Shown: positions 18,148-28,432 of the stretch, piece by piece | Position numbering within the stretch: position 1 is the first letter of the stretch | How the letters are laid out: each line of letters starts with the position of its first letter | DNA from: Peptostreptococcaceae bacterium pGA-8 | GTDB taxonomy: Bacteria; Bacillota; Clostridia; Peptostreptococcales; Anaerovoracaceae | Assembly (NCBI GenBank): GCA_900112915.1 | Contig: FONK01000006.1 | Span: 1 to 64,000, forward strand | Reading direction: 5' to 3' | Length of the DNA: 64,000 bases | Program-made: the position numbers and the translations under genes | Notes under the pieces: model-generated | The model's database searches: none | Seen by the model: the letters and a program-made list of their open reading frames with translations, nothing else | What the model was told of the DNA's origin: nothing

Positions 18148-20883
18148 ATGGGACTATTAGAGAAGATTTTTGGAGATTTAAACGAGAAGGAGGTTAAGAA
18201 GCTAAGCAAAATCGTAGACAAGATAGAGGCTTATGACGAGGCTATGGCTGCCTTGAGCGATGATGAGCTGAGAGAAAAAACTCAGGAATTTAAGGATAGA
18301 TTGGCGGGGGGAGAGACCCTTGACGATATTTTGCCTGAAGCCTTTGCGGTTTGCAGAGAGGGTGCTGTCAGAAGTCTTGGAATGAAGCACTTCAGGGTAC
18401 AGCTTATCGGTGGAGTTGTTTTGCACCAGGGCAGAATTGCAGAAATGAAGACCGGTGAAGGTAAGACCTTGGTTGCAACCTTGGCAGCGTATTTAAATGC
18501 CCTTGAAGGAAGAGGTGTTCATGTAATTACAGTAAATGACTACCTGGCAAAGCGTGACGCTGAGTGGATGGGTAAGCTGTATAATTTCCTCGGACTTACA
18601 GTAGGCTGTGTCATTCACGGAATCACTCAAGATGAGAGAAATGCTGCTTATCAGGCAGATATTACCTACGGAACAAATAACGAATTCGGTTTCGATTACC
18701 TTAGGGACAACATGGTAATTTACAAGGATCAGCTTACACAGAGAGAGCTTAATTATGCAATTATAGACGAGGTGGACTCAATCCTGGTGGATGAGGCGAG
18801 AACGCCCCTTATCATTTCAGGGCAGGGGGACAAATCGACGGATATGTATCAGACTGCTGATGCCTTTGTCGTGGGACTTAGAAATGAAGAGGACTTCACC
18901 ATTGAAGAAAAGGATAAGCAGGTTTCTTTAACTGACGAGGGTATTGAAAAGGCGGAGCATTACTTCGGCTTAGAAAACTTCGGTGATCCTGAAAATATGG
19001 AAATCAATCATCATGTTATGCAGGCTTTAAAGGCCAGAAACCTTATGGAGAGAGATGTGGACTATATCGTAAAGGATGGGGAAATCGTCATAGTCGATGA
19101 ATTTACCGGCCGTTTGATGTTCGGAAGAAGATATAGTAACGGACTGCATCAGGCAATTGAAGCCAAGGAAAGACTGGATGTAAGGTCAGAGTCTAAAACC
19201 CTGGCAACAATTACTCTTCAAAACTATTTTAGAATGTATAACAAGCTTTCCGGTATGACAGGTACTGCAAAGACTGAGGAAGACGAATTTAGAGATATTT
19301 ACAACATGGACGTTGTAGTGATTCCGACAAATAAGCCGATTGCCAGAAATGATATGCAGGATGCGGTTTATCAAACAGAAAAGGGTAAATTCAAGGCTAT
19401 TGCAAATAGGGTTGCTGAGGTTAACAAAACGGGGCAGCCGGTTCTTGTCGGTACCATTTCCATTGAAAAATCAGAGCTGTTAAGCAGCCTGTTAAACAAA
19501 AGAGGCATCAAGCACAACGTTCTGAATGCAAAGCAGCACGACAAGGAAGCTGAAATTGTTGCTGAAGCAGGAAGACTGGGCTCTGTTACCATTGCTACAA
19601 ATATGGCAGGTAGAGGTACTGACATAATCCTGGGAGGAAATCCGGAATTTGAGGCTAAGAAGGAGATGTCCAAGACGGGATTCAGTGATGATGAAATCTC
19701 CTTTGCAACAAGCCTTCTAAAGTCTGATGATCCGGCATTTGTTAAAGCCAGGGATGAATTTAATAGACTGCACAAGGTTTTCATGGAGGAAAGAAAGGCT
19801 GAGCAGGAAAAGGTTGTAAGCCTGGGCGGACTTTGCATTTTAGGTACAGAAAGACACGAATCAAGGCGCATTGATAATCAGCTTAGAGGTCGTGCCGGAA
19901 GACAGGGAGATCCGGGTCAAACTCAATTCTTCATATCCCTTGAGGATGATCTCATGAGACTCTTCGGTGGCGAAAGAATGCAGAATATAGTAAACAGAAT
20001 GGGCCTTGATGAGGATGAAGCCATTGAAGCAGGCATGCTTTCACGATCAATTGAAGGCGCTCAGAAAAAGGTCGAGGGGAAGAATTTCGGTATCAGAAAG
20101 TATGTCCTTCAATATGACAATGTAATGAATAAGCAGAGAGAAGTAATCTATGAGCAGAGAAGAAAGGTTCTTTTCGATGAGGATATGAAGGAATACATCA
20201 TTACCATGATTCACGAGCTTGTTGAATCCATTATAGATCCATTTATCTTAAGCTCCAAATATCCTGAAGAGTGGGATTTTGAAGGCATGGAAAAGAGCCT
20301 GAAAAAAGTCAGCGACAAGTTCCGAATGAAGAAATTCTCAGATGATGACATCAACGCCATGGACGGGGATTCTCTGAAAGAAGAAATTGTAGCGGAATTC
20401 GATAGAATTTATGACGACAAAGAAGCTGAAATCGGTTCTGACAGAATGAGAGAAGTTGAAAGAATGATACTTCTGAGAGTCGTTGACAATATGTGGATGG
20501 ATCATATTGATGCAATGGATCAGCTGAAGACAGGTATCGGACTTAGAGGACTTGGTCAGCAGGATCCTGCTGCCGCATATGCAAAGGAAGGCTATGATAT
20601 GTTCCTACAGATGATAGATGAAATCAGAGAGGATACCGTTAAGTATTGCTATAATGTTTCTGTTGAAACCGGAACTGAGCGTAAGGCTGTAACCGCAGAA
20701 GGGAAAGAAGTTAAGGAAGATTATTCTGATGCCTCAGGCTCAATGCCGGGACAGACAGGGGTTCCCGAAAGAGAAAGAAAGCAGGAAACTGTAAGAAGAG
20801 ATCAGCCTAAGGTCGGGAGAAATGATCCTTGCCCGTGCGGCTCAGGGAAAAAATACAAAAATTGTCATGGGAGGAATGCGTAA
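18148..20883 (+). CDS. secA: Protein translocase ATPase SecA
   Basis: Motor that drives unfolded preproteins through SecYEG in the cytoplasmic membrane. The 911-residue protein has the SecA DEAD motor with Walker [10 protein letters not shown] (about residues 100-108), DEVD box (near 208), the preprotein-crosslinking domain, NBD2 with [13 protein letters not shown] (near 485), the helical scaffold, and a C-terminal zinc-binding SEC-C tail [13 protein letters not shown] that interacts with SecB or ribosomes. The ribosome site is AAAGGGGAAAG. prfB begins directly after its stop codon, the common secA-prfB order of Firmicutes. Confidence 0.98.
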   Translation: MGLLEKIFGDLNEKEVKKLSKIVDKIEAYDEAMAALSDDELREKTQEFKDRLAGGETLDDILPEAFAVCREGAVRSLGMKHFRVQLIGGVVLHQGRIAEMKTGEGKTLVATLAAYLNALEGRGVHVITVNDYLAKRDAEWMGKLYNFLGLTVGCVIHGITQDERNAAYQADITYGTNNEFGFDYLRDNMVIYKDQLTQRELNYAIIDEVDSILVDEARTPLIISGQGDKSTDMYQTADAFVVGLRNEEDFTIEEKDKQVSLTDEGIEKAEHYFGLENFGDPENMEINHHVMQALKARNLMERDVDYIVKDGEIVIVDEFTGRLMFGRRYSNGLHQAIEAKERLDVRSESKTLATITLQNYFRMYNKLSGMTGTAKTEEDEFRDIYNMDVVVIPTNKPIARNDMQDAVYQTEKGKFKAIANRVAEVNKTGQPVLVGTISIEKSELLSSLLNKRGIKHNVLNAKQHDKEAEIVAEAGRLGSVTIATNMAGRGTDIILGGNPEFEAKKEMSKTGFSDDEISFATSLLKSDDPAFVKARDEFNRLHKVFMEERKAEQEKVVSLGGLCILGTERHESRRIDNQLRGRAGRQGDPGQTQFFISLEDDLMRLFGGERMQNIVNRMGLDEDEAIEAGMLSRSIEGAQKKVEGKNFGIRKYVLQYDNVMNKQREVIYEQRRKVLFDEDMKEYIITMIHELVESIIDPFILSSKYPEEWDFEGMEKSLKKVSDKFRMKKFSDDDINAMDGDSLKEEIVAEFDRIYDDKEAEIGSDRMREVERMILLRVVDNMWMDHIDAMDQLKTGIGLRGLGQQDPAAAYAKEGYDMFLQMIDEIREDTVKYCYNVSVETGTERKAVTAEGKEVKEDYSDASGSMPGQTGVPERERKQETVRRDQPKVGRNDPCPCGSGKKYKNCHGRNA

Positions 20884-21997
20884 GTGATAATACTTGATCA
20901 GGTAAAGCAAGAAATACCGCAGCTTTTAGCAAAATTGATAGAGGTAGGTGAGTCTCTTTGACCTGCCCGGGTTAAAGAATGAGATTAAGGACCTGGAGAG
21001 AATAAGCAGTGACCCTAATTTCTGGGATAATCAGGACAAGGCTCAAAAGGTTTTAAAGAAAAAGAAGGCTCTTGAAGCCACCCTAAGCAGCTATGAGGCA
21101 ATTTATCAGGGTCTTGAGGACTCCGCAGAGCTTTCAAAGCTGGCTGAAGAGATGGAAGATGAAGCAGAAGCGAAGGAAGTAGCTGACGAGGTTGAACGGC
21201 TTAAGGAAAGGGTGGAGGAGCTTACCTTGAATACCCTCCTTGATGGAAAGTATGACCATAACAGTGCCATTCTTTCTATCCATGCGGGAACCGGTGGTGT
21301 AGATGCTATGGACTGGGCAGAAATGCTCCTTAGAATGTACACCCGATGGGCAGAAAAAAAGGGTTACAAGATAAACCTCGTAGATTTGCAGGATGATACA
21401 GAGGCAGGAATAAAAAGTGCCACCATAATAGTTGAAGGGGAAAATGCCTATGGATATTTAAAGAACGAAAAGGGTACCCACAGACTGGTTAGAATATCTC
21501 CGTTCAATGCAGCCGGTAAAAGGCAAACAAGCTTTGCGGCTGTTGAGGTAATGCCGGAAATAGAAGACGATATTGAGGTGGAAATTGCTCCTGAGGATAT
21601 TAGAGTTGATACCTTTAGAAGCAGCGGCGCCGGTGGACAGCATGTAAACAAAACAGATTCCGCCATTAGAATAACACACCTTCCAACGAATTTGGTAGTT
21701 ACCTGCCAAAACGAGCGAAGCCAGCATCAAAACAGGGAGGTTGCCATGAGAGTGTTAAAGTCCAGGCTTTTAGAGCTGGCGGAGCAGGAGCATAAGGAAA
21801 ATCTCAAGGAGCTGAAAGGAGATTTTTCGCTGATTACGTGGGGTTCACAGATAAGATCCTATGTATTTCAGCCATATACCATGGTTAAGGACCATAGAAC
21901 CGGAGCAGAGGTAGGCAATGTAGCCTCTGTTATGGATGGAAACATTGACCATTTCATTAATGAAAAGCTAAAGCAGAGAGAGGGAAATAATAAGTAA
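20884..21997 (+). CDS. prfB: Peptide chain release factor 2, with programmed +1 frameshift
   Basis: RF2 reads UAA and UGA. A first frame starts with the GTG at 20884, directly after the secA stop, and runs 25 codons to an in-frame TGA at 20959-20961. A +1 slip at CTT-TGA-C joins it to the second frame from 20960, giving about 370 residues. The slip site is preceded by an anti-Shine-Dalgarno match (AGGTGAG, 20946-20952), as in classical RF2 autoregulation. Motifs: the SPF tripeptide for stop-codon reading in RISPFN and the catalytic GGQ in SGAGGQHVNKTDS. Calling only the second frame would lose the start. Confidence 0.96.
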
Positions 21998-21998
21998 A

Positions 21999-24173
21999 AT
22001 GACAATCGTAGAAAAACTCGCAGCGGAATTCGGACTTAGAGTTCAAAATGTAGAAAGCACAGTAGCCTTAATTGATGAGGGAAATACAATTCCATTCATT
22101 GCCAGATACCGAAAGGAAGTAACAGGCGGTATGGCTGATGTGGTTTTGAGGGACCTGGAAGAACGCCTGAACTATTTGAGAGGTCTTGAGGAGCGTAAGG
22201 AAGAGGTTATCAGACTCATTGAAGAGCAAGGCAGGTTAACTGAAGAGCTCAGGGAGGAAATCCTTAAGGCTGAGGTGCTGCAACGAGTTGAAGACCTGTA
22301 TAAGCCATATAAGCAGAAGAAGGCTACGAGGGCGTCCAAGGCTAGAGCGAAAGGTCTTGAACCTTTGGCAATGCGTATAGTTTTGCAGAGAGATAAAACC
22401 GGGACACCTGAGGATTACGCTGCAGAGTTTATCGATGAGGAAAAAGAGGTTAAGAACGCTGTAGAGGCTATTCAAGGTGCGATGGATATTATTGCCGAAG
22501 AAATCTCAGAGGATGCCGACCTTATTGAAGCTATAAGACAGGGAACCTTCCAAAAGGGACAGATTCAAACAGAGGCTGTCGACCCTGAAGAAAAAACTGT
22601 ATATGATATGTATTATGGCAGCAGCGAGCCGATTGAAAAGATTCCAAACCACAGAGTCTTAGCTATAAATCGTGGGGAAAAGGAAAAGAAGCTTAAGGTT
22701 AAGATTGCTATTGATGCAGATTTTATCAGGGGCTTTATGGGAGAAAAAATTATTTCAAAAAACCCAAATATATACCATGACATTATGGAAGAGGCTGTGG
22801 CAGACTCATATAAGAGGTTAATTGCACCATCTGTAGAAAGAGAAATGAGAAACCTTCTTACAGAAAGAGCGGAGGCTGATGCAGTTAAAGTATTTGCAAG
22901 GAATACAGAAAAGCTTCTCATGGTTCCTCCCGTTAAGGACAAGAGGATAATAAGTATAGACCCGGGCTATAGAACAGGATGTAAGGTGGCAGTTCTCGGG
23001 ACTACAGGTAAGCTAAAAGCATATACCACAATTTATCCTACAAAGCCTAAGGAAGACATAGCCGGTACTGAGCGTGTTTTGAAGAAGCTAATCGACCAAT
23101 TTAAAATAGATGTTATCGTCATCGGAAACGGCACAGCTTCCAGAGAAACCGAAGAGGTTGTAGCCAACTTCCTTGCAAAAAATGATTATAACATCAGCTA
23201 TACAATCGTCAATGAAGCGGGGGCATCAGTTTACTCAGCCTCCAAGCTGGCAACGGAGGAATATCCGGATTTGGATGTTACTACAAGAGGTGCCATGTCA
23301 CTTGGGAGAAGATTGCAGGATCCTCTAGCTGAGCTGGTTAAAATTGAGCCGAAGCATATCGGCGTAGGACAATATCAGCATGATATTAACCAAAAATTAC
23401 TTGATGGAGCCCTACACAATGTAGTGGAGGATTGTGTAAATAGAGTAGGTGTTGACCTAAATACAGCATCGCCGTCTCTTCTTTCCTATATTTCCGGAAT
23501 CAATATGGGAATTGCAAAGAACATCGTATCCTATAGAGAGGAGCACGGAAGATTTGGAGCGAGAAAAGAGCTTTTGAAGGTGGCAAAGCTGGGAGAGAAA
23601 ACCTACAAGCAGTGTGCCGGGTTTATGAGAATATCCGGTGGCAAGGAGGTTCTCGATGGCACATCTGTCCACCCGGAAAGCTATGATGCAGTAAGAGAAA
23701 TGATGAAGAAGCTGGGCATCGAAGGGGAGGATGTAGTCAAGGGCGGCGTATTATCCATTGACGAGAAGATAACTAATGCTTATCCGGGCAAGTCCTATAA
23801 GGCAGCCATTAATATAATGGCTGAGGAGCTTGGATTGGGCGGTCCGACACTGAAGGACATTATAGATGAATTAAAAAAGCCTGCCAGAGATCCCAGGGAA
23901 GATGCTCCGCCTGTGATTTTCAGAAACGATGTAAGAATCTTTGAGGATCTAACGGTGGATATGGAAATGACGGGAACCGTGAGAAATGTAGTGGATTTCG
24001 GCGCCTTTGTAGATATCGGCGTTAAGCAGGACGGGCTTGTTCATGTATCTCAAATGAGCAGGAACTTTATCAAGCACCCCATGGATGTTGTGTCTGTTGG
24101 AGACAATGTAAAGGTAAAAATCATAAGCATTGACAAGGAAAAGCAAAAAATCGGACTTACAATGAAGCTCTAA
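21999..24173 (+). CDS. tex: Tex-family transcription accessory protein
   Basis: A 724-residue RNA/DNA-binding protein with the full Tex layout: N-terminal helical Tex domain (to about 190), YqgF/RNase H-like domain (IISIDPGYRTGCKVAVLG, near 315-332), two helix-hairpin-helix motifs (GVDLNTASPSLLSYISG near 484, then ARKELLKVAKLGEKTYKQC), and a C-terminal S1 domain (GTVRNVVDFGAFVDIGV near 655-671). Tex proteins act in transcription and affect RNA polymerase complexes, including collision tolerance and toxin-gene expression. It starts two bases after the prfB stop, so it is in the same operon. Confidence 0.95.
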   Translation: MTIVEKLAAEFGLRVQNVESTVALIDEGNTIPFIARYRKEVTGGMADVVLRDLEERLNYLRGLEERKEEVIRLIEEQGRLTEELREEILKAEVLQRVEDLYKPYKQKKATRASKARAKGLEPLAMRIVLQRDKTGTPEDYAAEFIDEEKEVKNAVEAIQGAMDIIAEEISEDADLIEAIRQGTFQKGQIQTEAVDPEEKTVYDMYYGSSEPIEKIPNHRVLAINRGEKEKKLKVKIAIDADFIRGFMGEKIISKNPNIYHDIMEEAVADSYKRLIAPSVEREMRNLLTERAEADAVKVFARNTEKLLMVPPVKDKRIISIDPGYRTGCKVAVLGTTGKLKAYTTIYPTKPKEDIAGTERVLKKLIDQFKIDVIVIGNGTASRETEEVVANFLAKNDYNISYTIVNEAGASVYSASKLATEEYPDLDVTTRGAMSLGRRLQDPLAELVKIEPKHIGVGQYQHDINQKLLDGALHNVVEDCVNRVGVDLNTASPSLLSYISGINMGIAKNIVSYREEHGRFGARKELLKVAKLGEKTYKQCAGFMRISGGKEVLDGTSVHPESYDAVREMMKKLGIEGEDVVKGGVLSIDEKITNAYPGKSYKAAINIMAEELGLGGPTLKDIIDELKKPARDPREDAPPVIFRNDVRIFEDLTVDMEMTGTVRNVVDFGAFVDIGVKQDGLVHVSQMSRNFIKHPMDVVSVGDNVKVKIISIDKEKQKIGLTMKL

Positions 24174-24216
24174 TTCGGAATAAAATTGTAGTTGCATATA
24201 TAGAAAAGGCAGGATT

Positions 24217-24888
24217 ATGAAAGAAAATAAGGCAAAGAAAGCCGTTCTCTTTGATTTTGACGGCACAATTGCAGACACTAATCAGCTAATAATTAATTCA
24301 TGGCAATACACCTTCCGTAAGGTATTCGGACAAAACGGCGATGAAAAAGAAATAATCAAGACCTTTGGCGAGCCGCTTACAACGAGCATGAAAAATCTGT
24401 TTCCCGGAAGAAATACAGATGAGATGATAGCTATTTACAGAGAGTATCAATACGATAACTTCGACCGAGACATAGACATTTTTCCGGGAATGAGGGAGCT
24501 TATCATGAAGCTGAAGACATCAGGCTACAAAACAGCCATAGTCACATCTCGCCTAAAGCATACGACCTTACATGGTCTTGAGCTTTTTGGAATTAGGGAC
24601 TACTTTGATGAGGTTGTCACTGTTGAGGATTGCAGCGAGCACAAGCCGATGCCGGGGCCGGCTCTTACAGCTCTTGAAAAGCTGGATGTAAAACCGGAAG
24701 AATCTATCATGGTCGGCGACAGCAAGTTTGATGTCATATGCGCCAATAGAGCAGGGATAACATCGGTATTAGTCGATTGGGCTGTAGCCGGTGAAATTTC
24801 AACAGTTGATGGGGCTGATTCAGATGAGGGAATTGCAGCTTATAGAATTTCAAAGCCAATGGAGCTTATGGAGATTATTGGGAAATAA
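24217..24888 (+). CDS. HAD-family hydrolase (phosphoglycolate phosphatase / PpaX-like)
   Basis: A 223-residue cytoplasmic phosphatase of HAD subfamily I. The nucleophile motif is FDFDGTIADT (Asp at about residues 13 and 15), motif II is AIVTSR, and motifs III/IV are HKPMPGPALTALEKL and MVGDSKFDVICANRAG. A helical cap of type C2/C1 lies between them. The closest named groups are Gph and PpaX; the substrate cannot be told from sequence. It has a weak AGGCAGGATT ribosome site 44 bases after tex. Confidence 0.85.
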   Translation: MKENKAKKAVLFDFDGTIADTNQLIINSWQYTFRKVFGQNGDEKEIIKTFGEPLTTSMKNLFPGRNTDEMIAIYREYQYDNFDRDIDIFPGMRELIMKLKTSGYKTAIVTSRLKHTTLHGLELFGIRDYFDEVVTVEDCSEHKPMPGPALTALEKLDVKPEESIMVGDSKFDVICANRAGITSVLVDWAVAGEISTVDGADSDEGIAAYRISKPMELMEIIGK

Positions 24889-24964
24889 TCAGTATAAATG
24901 TTGACGGATTTCATGGCAATAACAGCGAATAAGCCAATGAAGTATCAGCATATGGGGAAAACCT

Positions 24965-27900
24965 ATGATAAATGTATTTTATGGCAGAGAGAATATAAAT
25001 AAAGAAGGCTTTATTTATAGGGCTATTGCAAATAAAGGCAATGAGGCTCTTGTTATAGTACCTGACCAATATACTCTCGAGGCTGAAAAGCAAGCATTAA
25101 AATACTTAAACAGCAGTGCATTAATTAAAATAGAAATATCAACCTTCAGCAGAATAGGAAGAAACCTGTTGAAGGAGGTCGGTGGAGACATTAAAACCTT
25201 TGTTGATAAAAACGGCAGATATATCCTATTAAGACACATTATAAAGCAAATAGACGATTTGGAGGCTTTCGGTGCAATTTCAGCAAAGGACAGCTTTTCT
25301 CAAATGGTTTCCGACTTCATTTCCCAAATGAAGCAGTATAATGTTTCAGAAGAGGATTTGAGGCTGATGGAGGAAGCCACGGATGACCAAATTACAAAAA
25401 GAAAGCTTAAGGATATAAGAAAAATCTTCCAAAGGTATAGGGAAGCTTTAGGCGACAGATATACAGATTCCGAGGATTTAATAGATCTATACGGCAGGGC
25501 TGTAGGTGAGTCTAAGTTTTTAGAGGGTAAGGATGTATGGATTTTCGGCTTCGACAGCTTTTCTCCAAAGCTCATGAGCTTTATAGAGGCACTCAGCCGA
25601 AAATCCGATATTAATGTGGTTTTAACCTGGGGCGGCGAGCCGGCCGCCGCCACGGGGCTGTTCGCCCCGGCAGTTCGGGTTTTGCAGCAGCTTACCGAAC
25701 TGGGCAGGGTGAAAACCTGCGCCATAGGCGAGGAATATGAATACCCCGGCAGCCCTTCGGGCATTGAAACCATAGAAAAAAGAATATTCTCCACAGCCAT
25801 CTTTCAAAAAGAAAAGTCTGCAGAGGGAGTGTCCATTGTAAAGTCAGCAAACATCTACAATGAAATAGAAGGGGCAGCGGCTTTTTTGTTGCATCTCATC
25901 AGGGATAAGGGATATCGCTACAGGGATGTTTGCATAATCTGCAATGACGAGGAAGTTCGCATACCGGCTATTAAGAGAATTTTCAAAGAGTATGGAATGG
26001 ACGTCTTCGTTGACGAGAGAATGAAGATTATTAATTCCCCACTTATTACATACATATTGTCTCTTTCAGCGGCTGTTGCCGGAGGCTTAAGCGGCAATTT
26101 CATCATTAAAGCCATGAAAAGCGGCAGATGCGGACTTGAAAGAGAGCAGTGGGAAGAACTGGAGGATTATGCAATTAGGTTCAACATAAGGGGAACCATG
26201 TGGAAGAAACCCTTTTCTTTAGGGGAAGCCCTTACCTTTGACAAGGTTGACATTAAGGAGCTTAATCGGTACAGGGAAATTTTGATTGAGCCCTTTGTCA
26301 GACTTGAAGCGCTGGTCTCCAAAGCCAAGAAGGAGCAATGGACCTATGAAAAACTGGCTAAGGAGTACTATCTCTTTATATCGGCTTTGCCGCTGAAGGT
26401 TATTGAAGAGGAAAGACAGATTTGGCAGGCTTTTGTAGATGTAATAGACCAGATTGTAAGAATGCTTGGAGATGAGAGGGCTGATTTTTCAGACTTCCTG
26501 ACCATGGTAAAAACAGGGCTTGAGGACATTACCATAGGTGAGCTGCCGCCTACAGTGGATGATGTAATACTTGGGAATATGCAGAGAACCAGAACGCCCA
26601 GGGTTAAGGCTGTTTTGATCATTGGAGCCAATGAGGGGCTTTTGCCAATGGAGGATACCGGGAAGAAGCTGTTTACTGATGAAGAAATAAGCGCATTGAC
26701 AGGTATTAAGCAGATTGGAAATCTGGACATTTTCATGAGACAAGAGGAAAAGCTGGGCATTTATAGAAATCTTTCCAAGGCTATGGAAGCTTTGAGAATT
26801 AGCTATTCCATAGGCGACGGTGATGGTGAGGCTCTTTTGCCGTCGGAAATAGTTGAGGACATTAAGTCCATGTTTGACTGCAATATTGAAGAGGAGGATG
26901 CCATCAGCATTGGTGATACTGAAAGGATAATCGGCGGCGTTGCTTCTACAATTAATTTGCTCAGCAGTGAGCTGATTTTGGCGAAGGATAATCCTAAGTA
27001 TAGACCGGCGCCTGAGTGGCGGGCTGTGAGCAGCTGGTATGAAGAAAATGAAAAGGAATTGCTTGATAAGGTTCGTGACGGTGTAAACTATAGCAACCAA
27101 AGAGCTGCCTTGGATAGGGAAATCTTTCATAAGCTGTATGATACTGAGACAGGGTTAACGATGACGCCATATAAGCTGGAGGCGATGAATCAATGTCCCT
27201 TCAAGTACTTTTTCCAGCATGGACTTCAGCCTAGGGAACGCAGGATTTACAGTGTTGACAGCAGGGCGCTGGGGGATATGTACCATCTGGTAATGGAAGA
27301 ATTCTCAAAGCGTATGGACAAGGATGGCTTGGGGGAAATGCCCAAAACTTCTGCTACAGGCAGCCTAACCGCAGATATTTCAAATGAAACCGGCTTCAAC
27401 GAGGCTGATATAAAGAGTGTTGTAGATGAAATAATAAATGAAAAGGCGAAGGATTACCAGGAAGCCTTGTTTACCAAAGATGGTATGGAATCATATAAGC
27501 TAAGGCGAATTAGAATGCTGAGCTATGAGGCATGCAGGGCGCTTTGGGAATACAGGAGAGGCTGCGATATTGTCAAGACTGATTATGAAATAGCCTTCGG
27601 CAGGAACAGCAGATACCTGAAACCTATCGAGGTTAATGTTTCGGGTCAAAAAATAATTATTCAGGGCAAAATCGACAGGGTTGACCACTTGTCAGACGGC
27701 AGTGTCTCTGTCATTGACTATAAGACAGGAGGCGGCGTTGCCTTTGATGAAAATCTTTTGAGGGCAGGCTATTCCATGCAGCTTTTCATATATCTTATGG
27801 CAGCCGATGGAAATTTGGAAAACAGCGCAGGCGCCTTTTATATGAAGCTTATCGACAGGAAAATCAGTTTAAAGAGCAGGGAGAAGGCTACAGAGAAGGT

Positions 27901-28198
27901 CGGAGCGGCGAGAATGAAGAGCTTTCTCTTAGATGGAAAGGCGAAGGAATCGGCAAAAAAGGTTATTTCGGAAGCCCTGCTTAGCAGCAGGGACAGCTTT
28001 TCAGCTGATGAGGACTTCCTGGAGCTGCAAAGAACTGTAGCTGATACCGTGGAGAAAATCTGCACAAATTTAATAAGGGGAGACATCTCTCCTTATCCTA
28101 TGAAAATAAAGGAAAATATACCATGCACCTATTGTAGTGGAAAGGACACATGTCGATTTGATGTTGGACTGCCCGGGTGCAAATACAATTATAAATAA
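24965..28198 (+). CDS. addB: AddB-like helicase-nuclease subunit
   Basis: A 1077-residue protein resembling AddB, the partner of AddA in double-strand break end resection. The N-terminal block ALVIVPDQYTLEAEKQAL and the following STFSRIGRNLL match AddB. The Walker A position, GRSGSGKT in Bacillus, reads GRENINKE and so looks dead. The C-terminal PD-(D/E)xK nuclease is intact (GKIDRVDHL, then VIDYKTGGG near residue 920), and the iron-sulfur cysteines are present (CPFKYFFQ near 745, and CTYCSGKDTC near the end). No addA is in the window; a tRNA gene follows. The stretch 25629-25760 inside it is unusually GC-rich. Confidence 0.85.
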   Translation: MINVFYGRENINKEGFIYRAIANKGNEALVIVPDQYTLEAEKQALKYLNSSALIKIEISTFSRIGRNLLKEVGGDIKTFVDKNGRYILLRHIIKQIDDLEAFGAISAKDSFSQMVSDFISQMKQYNVSEEDLRLMEEATDDQITKRKLKDIRKIFQRYREALGDRYTDSEDLIDLYGRAVGESKFLEGKDVWIFGFDSFSPKLMSFIEALSRKSDINVVLTWGGEPAAATGLFAPAVRVLQQLTELGRVKTCAIGEEYEYPGSPSGIETIEKRIFSTAIFQKEKSAEGVSIVKSANIYNEIEGAAAFLLHLIRDKGYRYRDVCIICNDEEVRIPAIKRIFKEYGMDVFVDERMKIINSPLITYILSLSAAVAGGLSGNFIIKAMKSGRCGLEREQWEELEDYAIRFNIRGTMWKKPFSLGEALTFDKVDIKELNRYREILIEPFVRLEALVSKAKKEQWTYEKLAKEYYLFISALPLKVIEEERQIWQAFVDVIDQIVRMLGDERADFSDFLTMVKTGLEDITIGELPPTVDDVILGNMQRTRTPRVKAVLIIGANEGLLPMEDTGKKLFTDEEISALTGIKQIGNLDIFMRQEEKLGIYRNLSKAMEALRISYSIGDGDGEALLPSEIVEDIKSMFDCNIEEEDAISIGDTERIIGGVASTINLLSSELILAKDNPKYRPAPEWRAVSSWYEENEKELLDKVRDGVNYSNQRAALDREIFHKLYDTETGLTMTPYKLEAMNQCPFKYFFQHGLQPRERRIYSVDSRALGDMYHLVMEEFSKRMDKDGLGEMPKTSATGSLTADISNETGFNEADIKSVVDEIINEKAKDYQEALFTKDGMESYKLRRIRMLSYEACRALWEYRRGCDIVKTDYEIAFGRNSRYLKPIEVNVSGQKIIIQGKIDRVDHLSDGSVSVIDYKTGGGVAFDENLLRAGYSMQLFIYLMAADGNLENSAGAFYMKLIDRKISLKSREKATEKVGAARMKSFLLDGKAKESAKKVISEALLSSRDSFSADEDFLELQRTVADTVEKICTNLIRGDISPYPMKIKENIPCTYCSGKDTCRFDVGLPGCKYNYK

Positions 28199-28214
28199 AA
28201 AGTCGCATATATTG

Positions 28215-28243
28215 TTGACAATACTGCCTTTAGCTAATAAACT
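28215..28243 (+). promoter_or_regulatory. Promoter of the tRNA-Thr gene
   Basis: TTGACA (28215-28220) and TAAACT (28238-28243) are separated by 17 bases, about 20 bases before the mature tRNA 5' end. Confidence 0.75.
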
Positions 28244-28262
28244 TTAGGTATTGGCAGTTCGT

Positions 28263-28338
28263 GCTTCCGTAGCTCAGTTGGTAGAGCAGCTCATTCGTAA
28301 CGAGCAGGTCGCTGGTTCAAGCCCGGTCGGGAGCTCCA
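28263..28338 (+). tRNA. tRNA-Thr, anticodon CGT
   Basis: A 76-base cloverleaf folds from GCTTCCG/CGGGAGC (acceptor, one G-U pair), a D arm GCTC/GAGC, an anticodon arm at 28289-28305 with loop TTCGTAA (anticodon CGT at 28296-28298, reading ACG), and a T arm GCTGG/CCGGT with loop TTCAAGC. The CCA end is encoded (28336-28338). The anticodon stem has one A-C mismatch next to the loop. It has its own sigma-70-type promoter. Confidence 0.95.
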
Positions 28339-28432
28339 ATATGGCGGCATTCTGATTATGGAATACCGCTTTTTAAATTGTACTTTTGAGGTAGGGCAAT
28401 GCCTGAACTTGTATTTTGGAAGGAGAAGAAAA

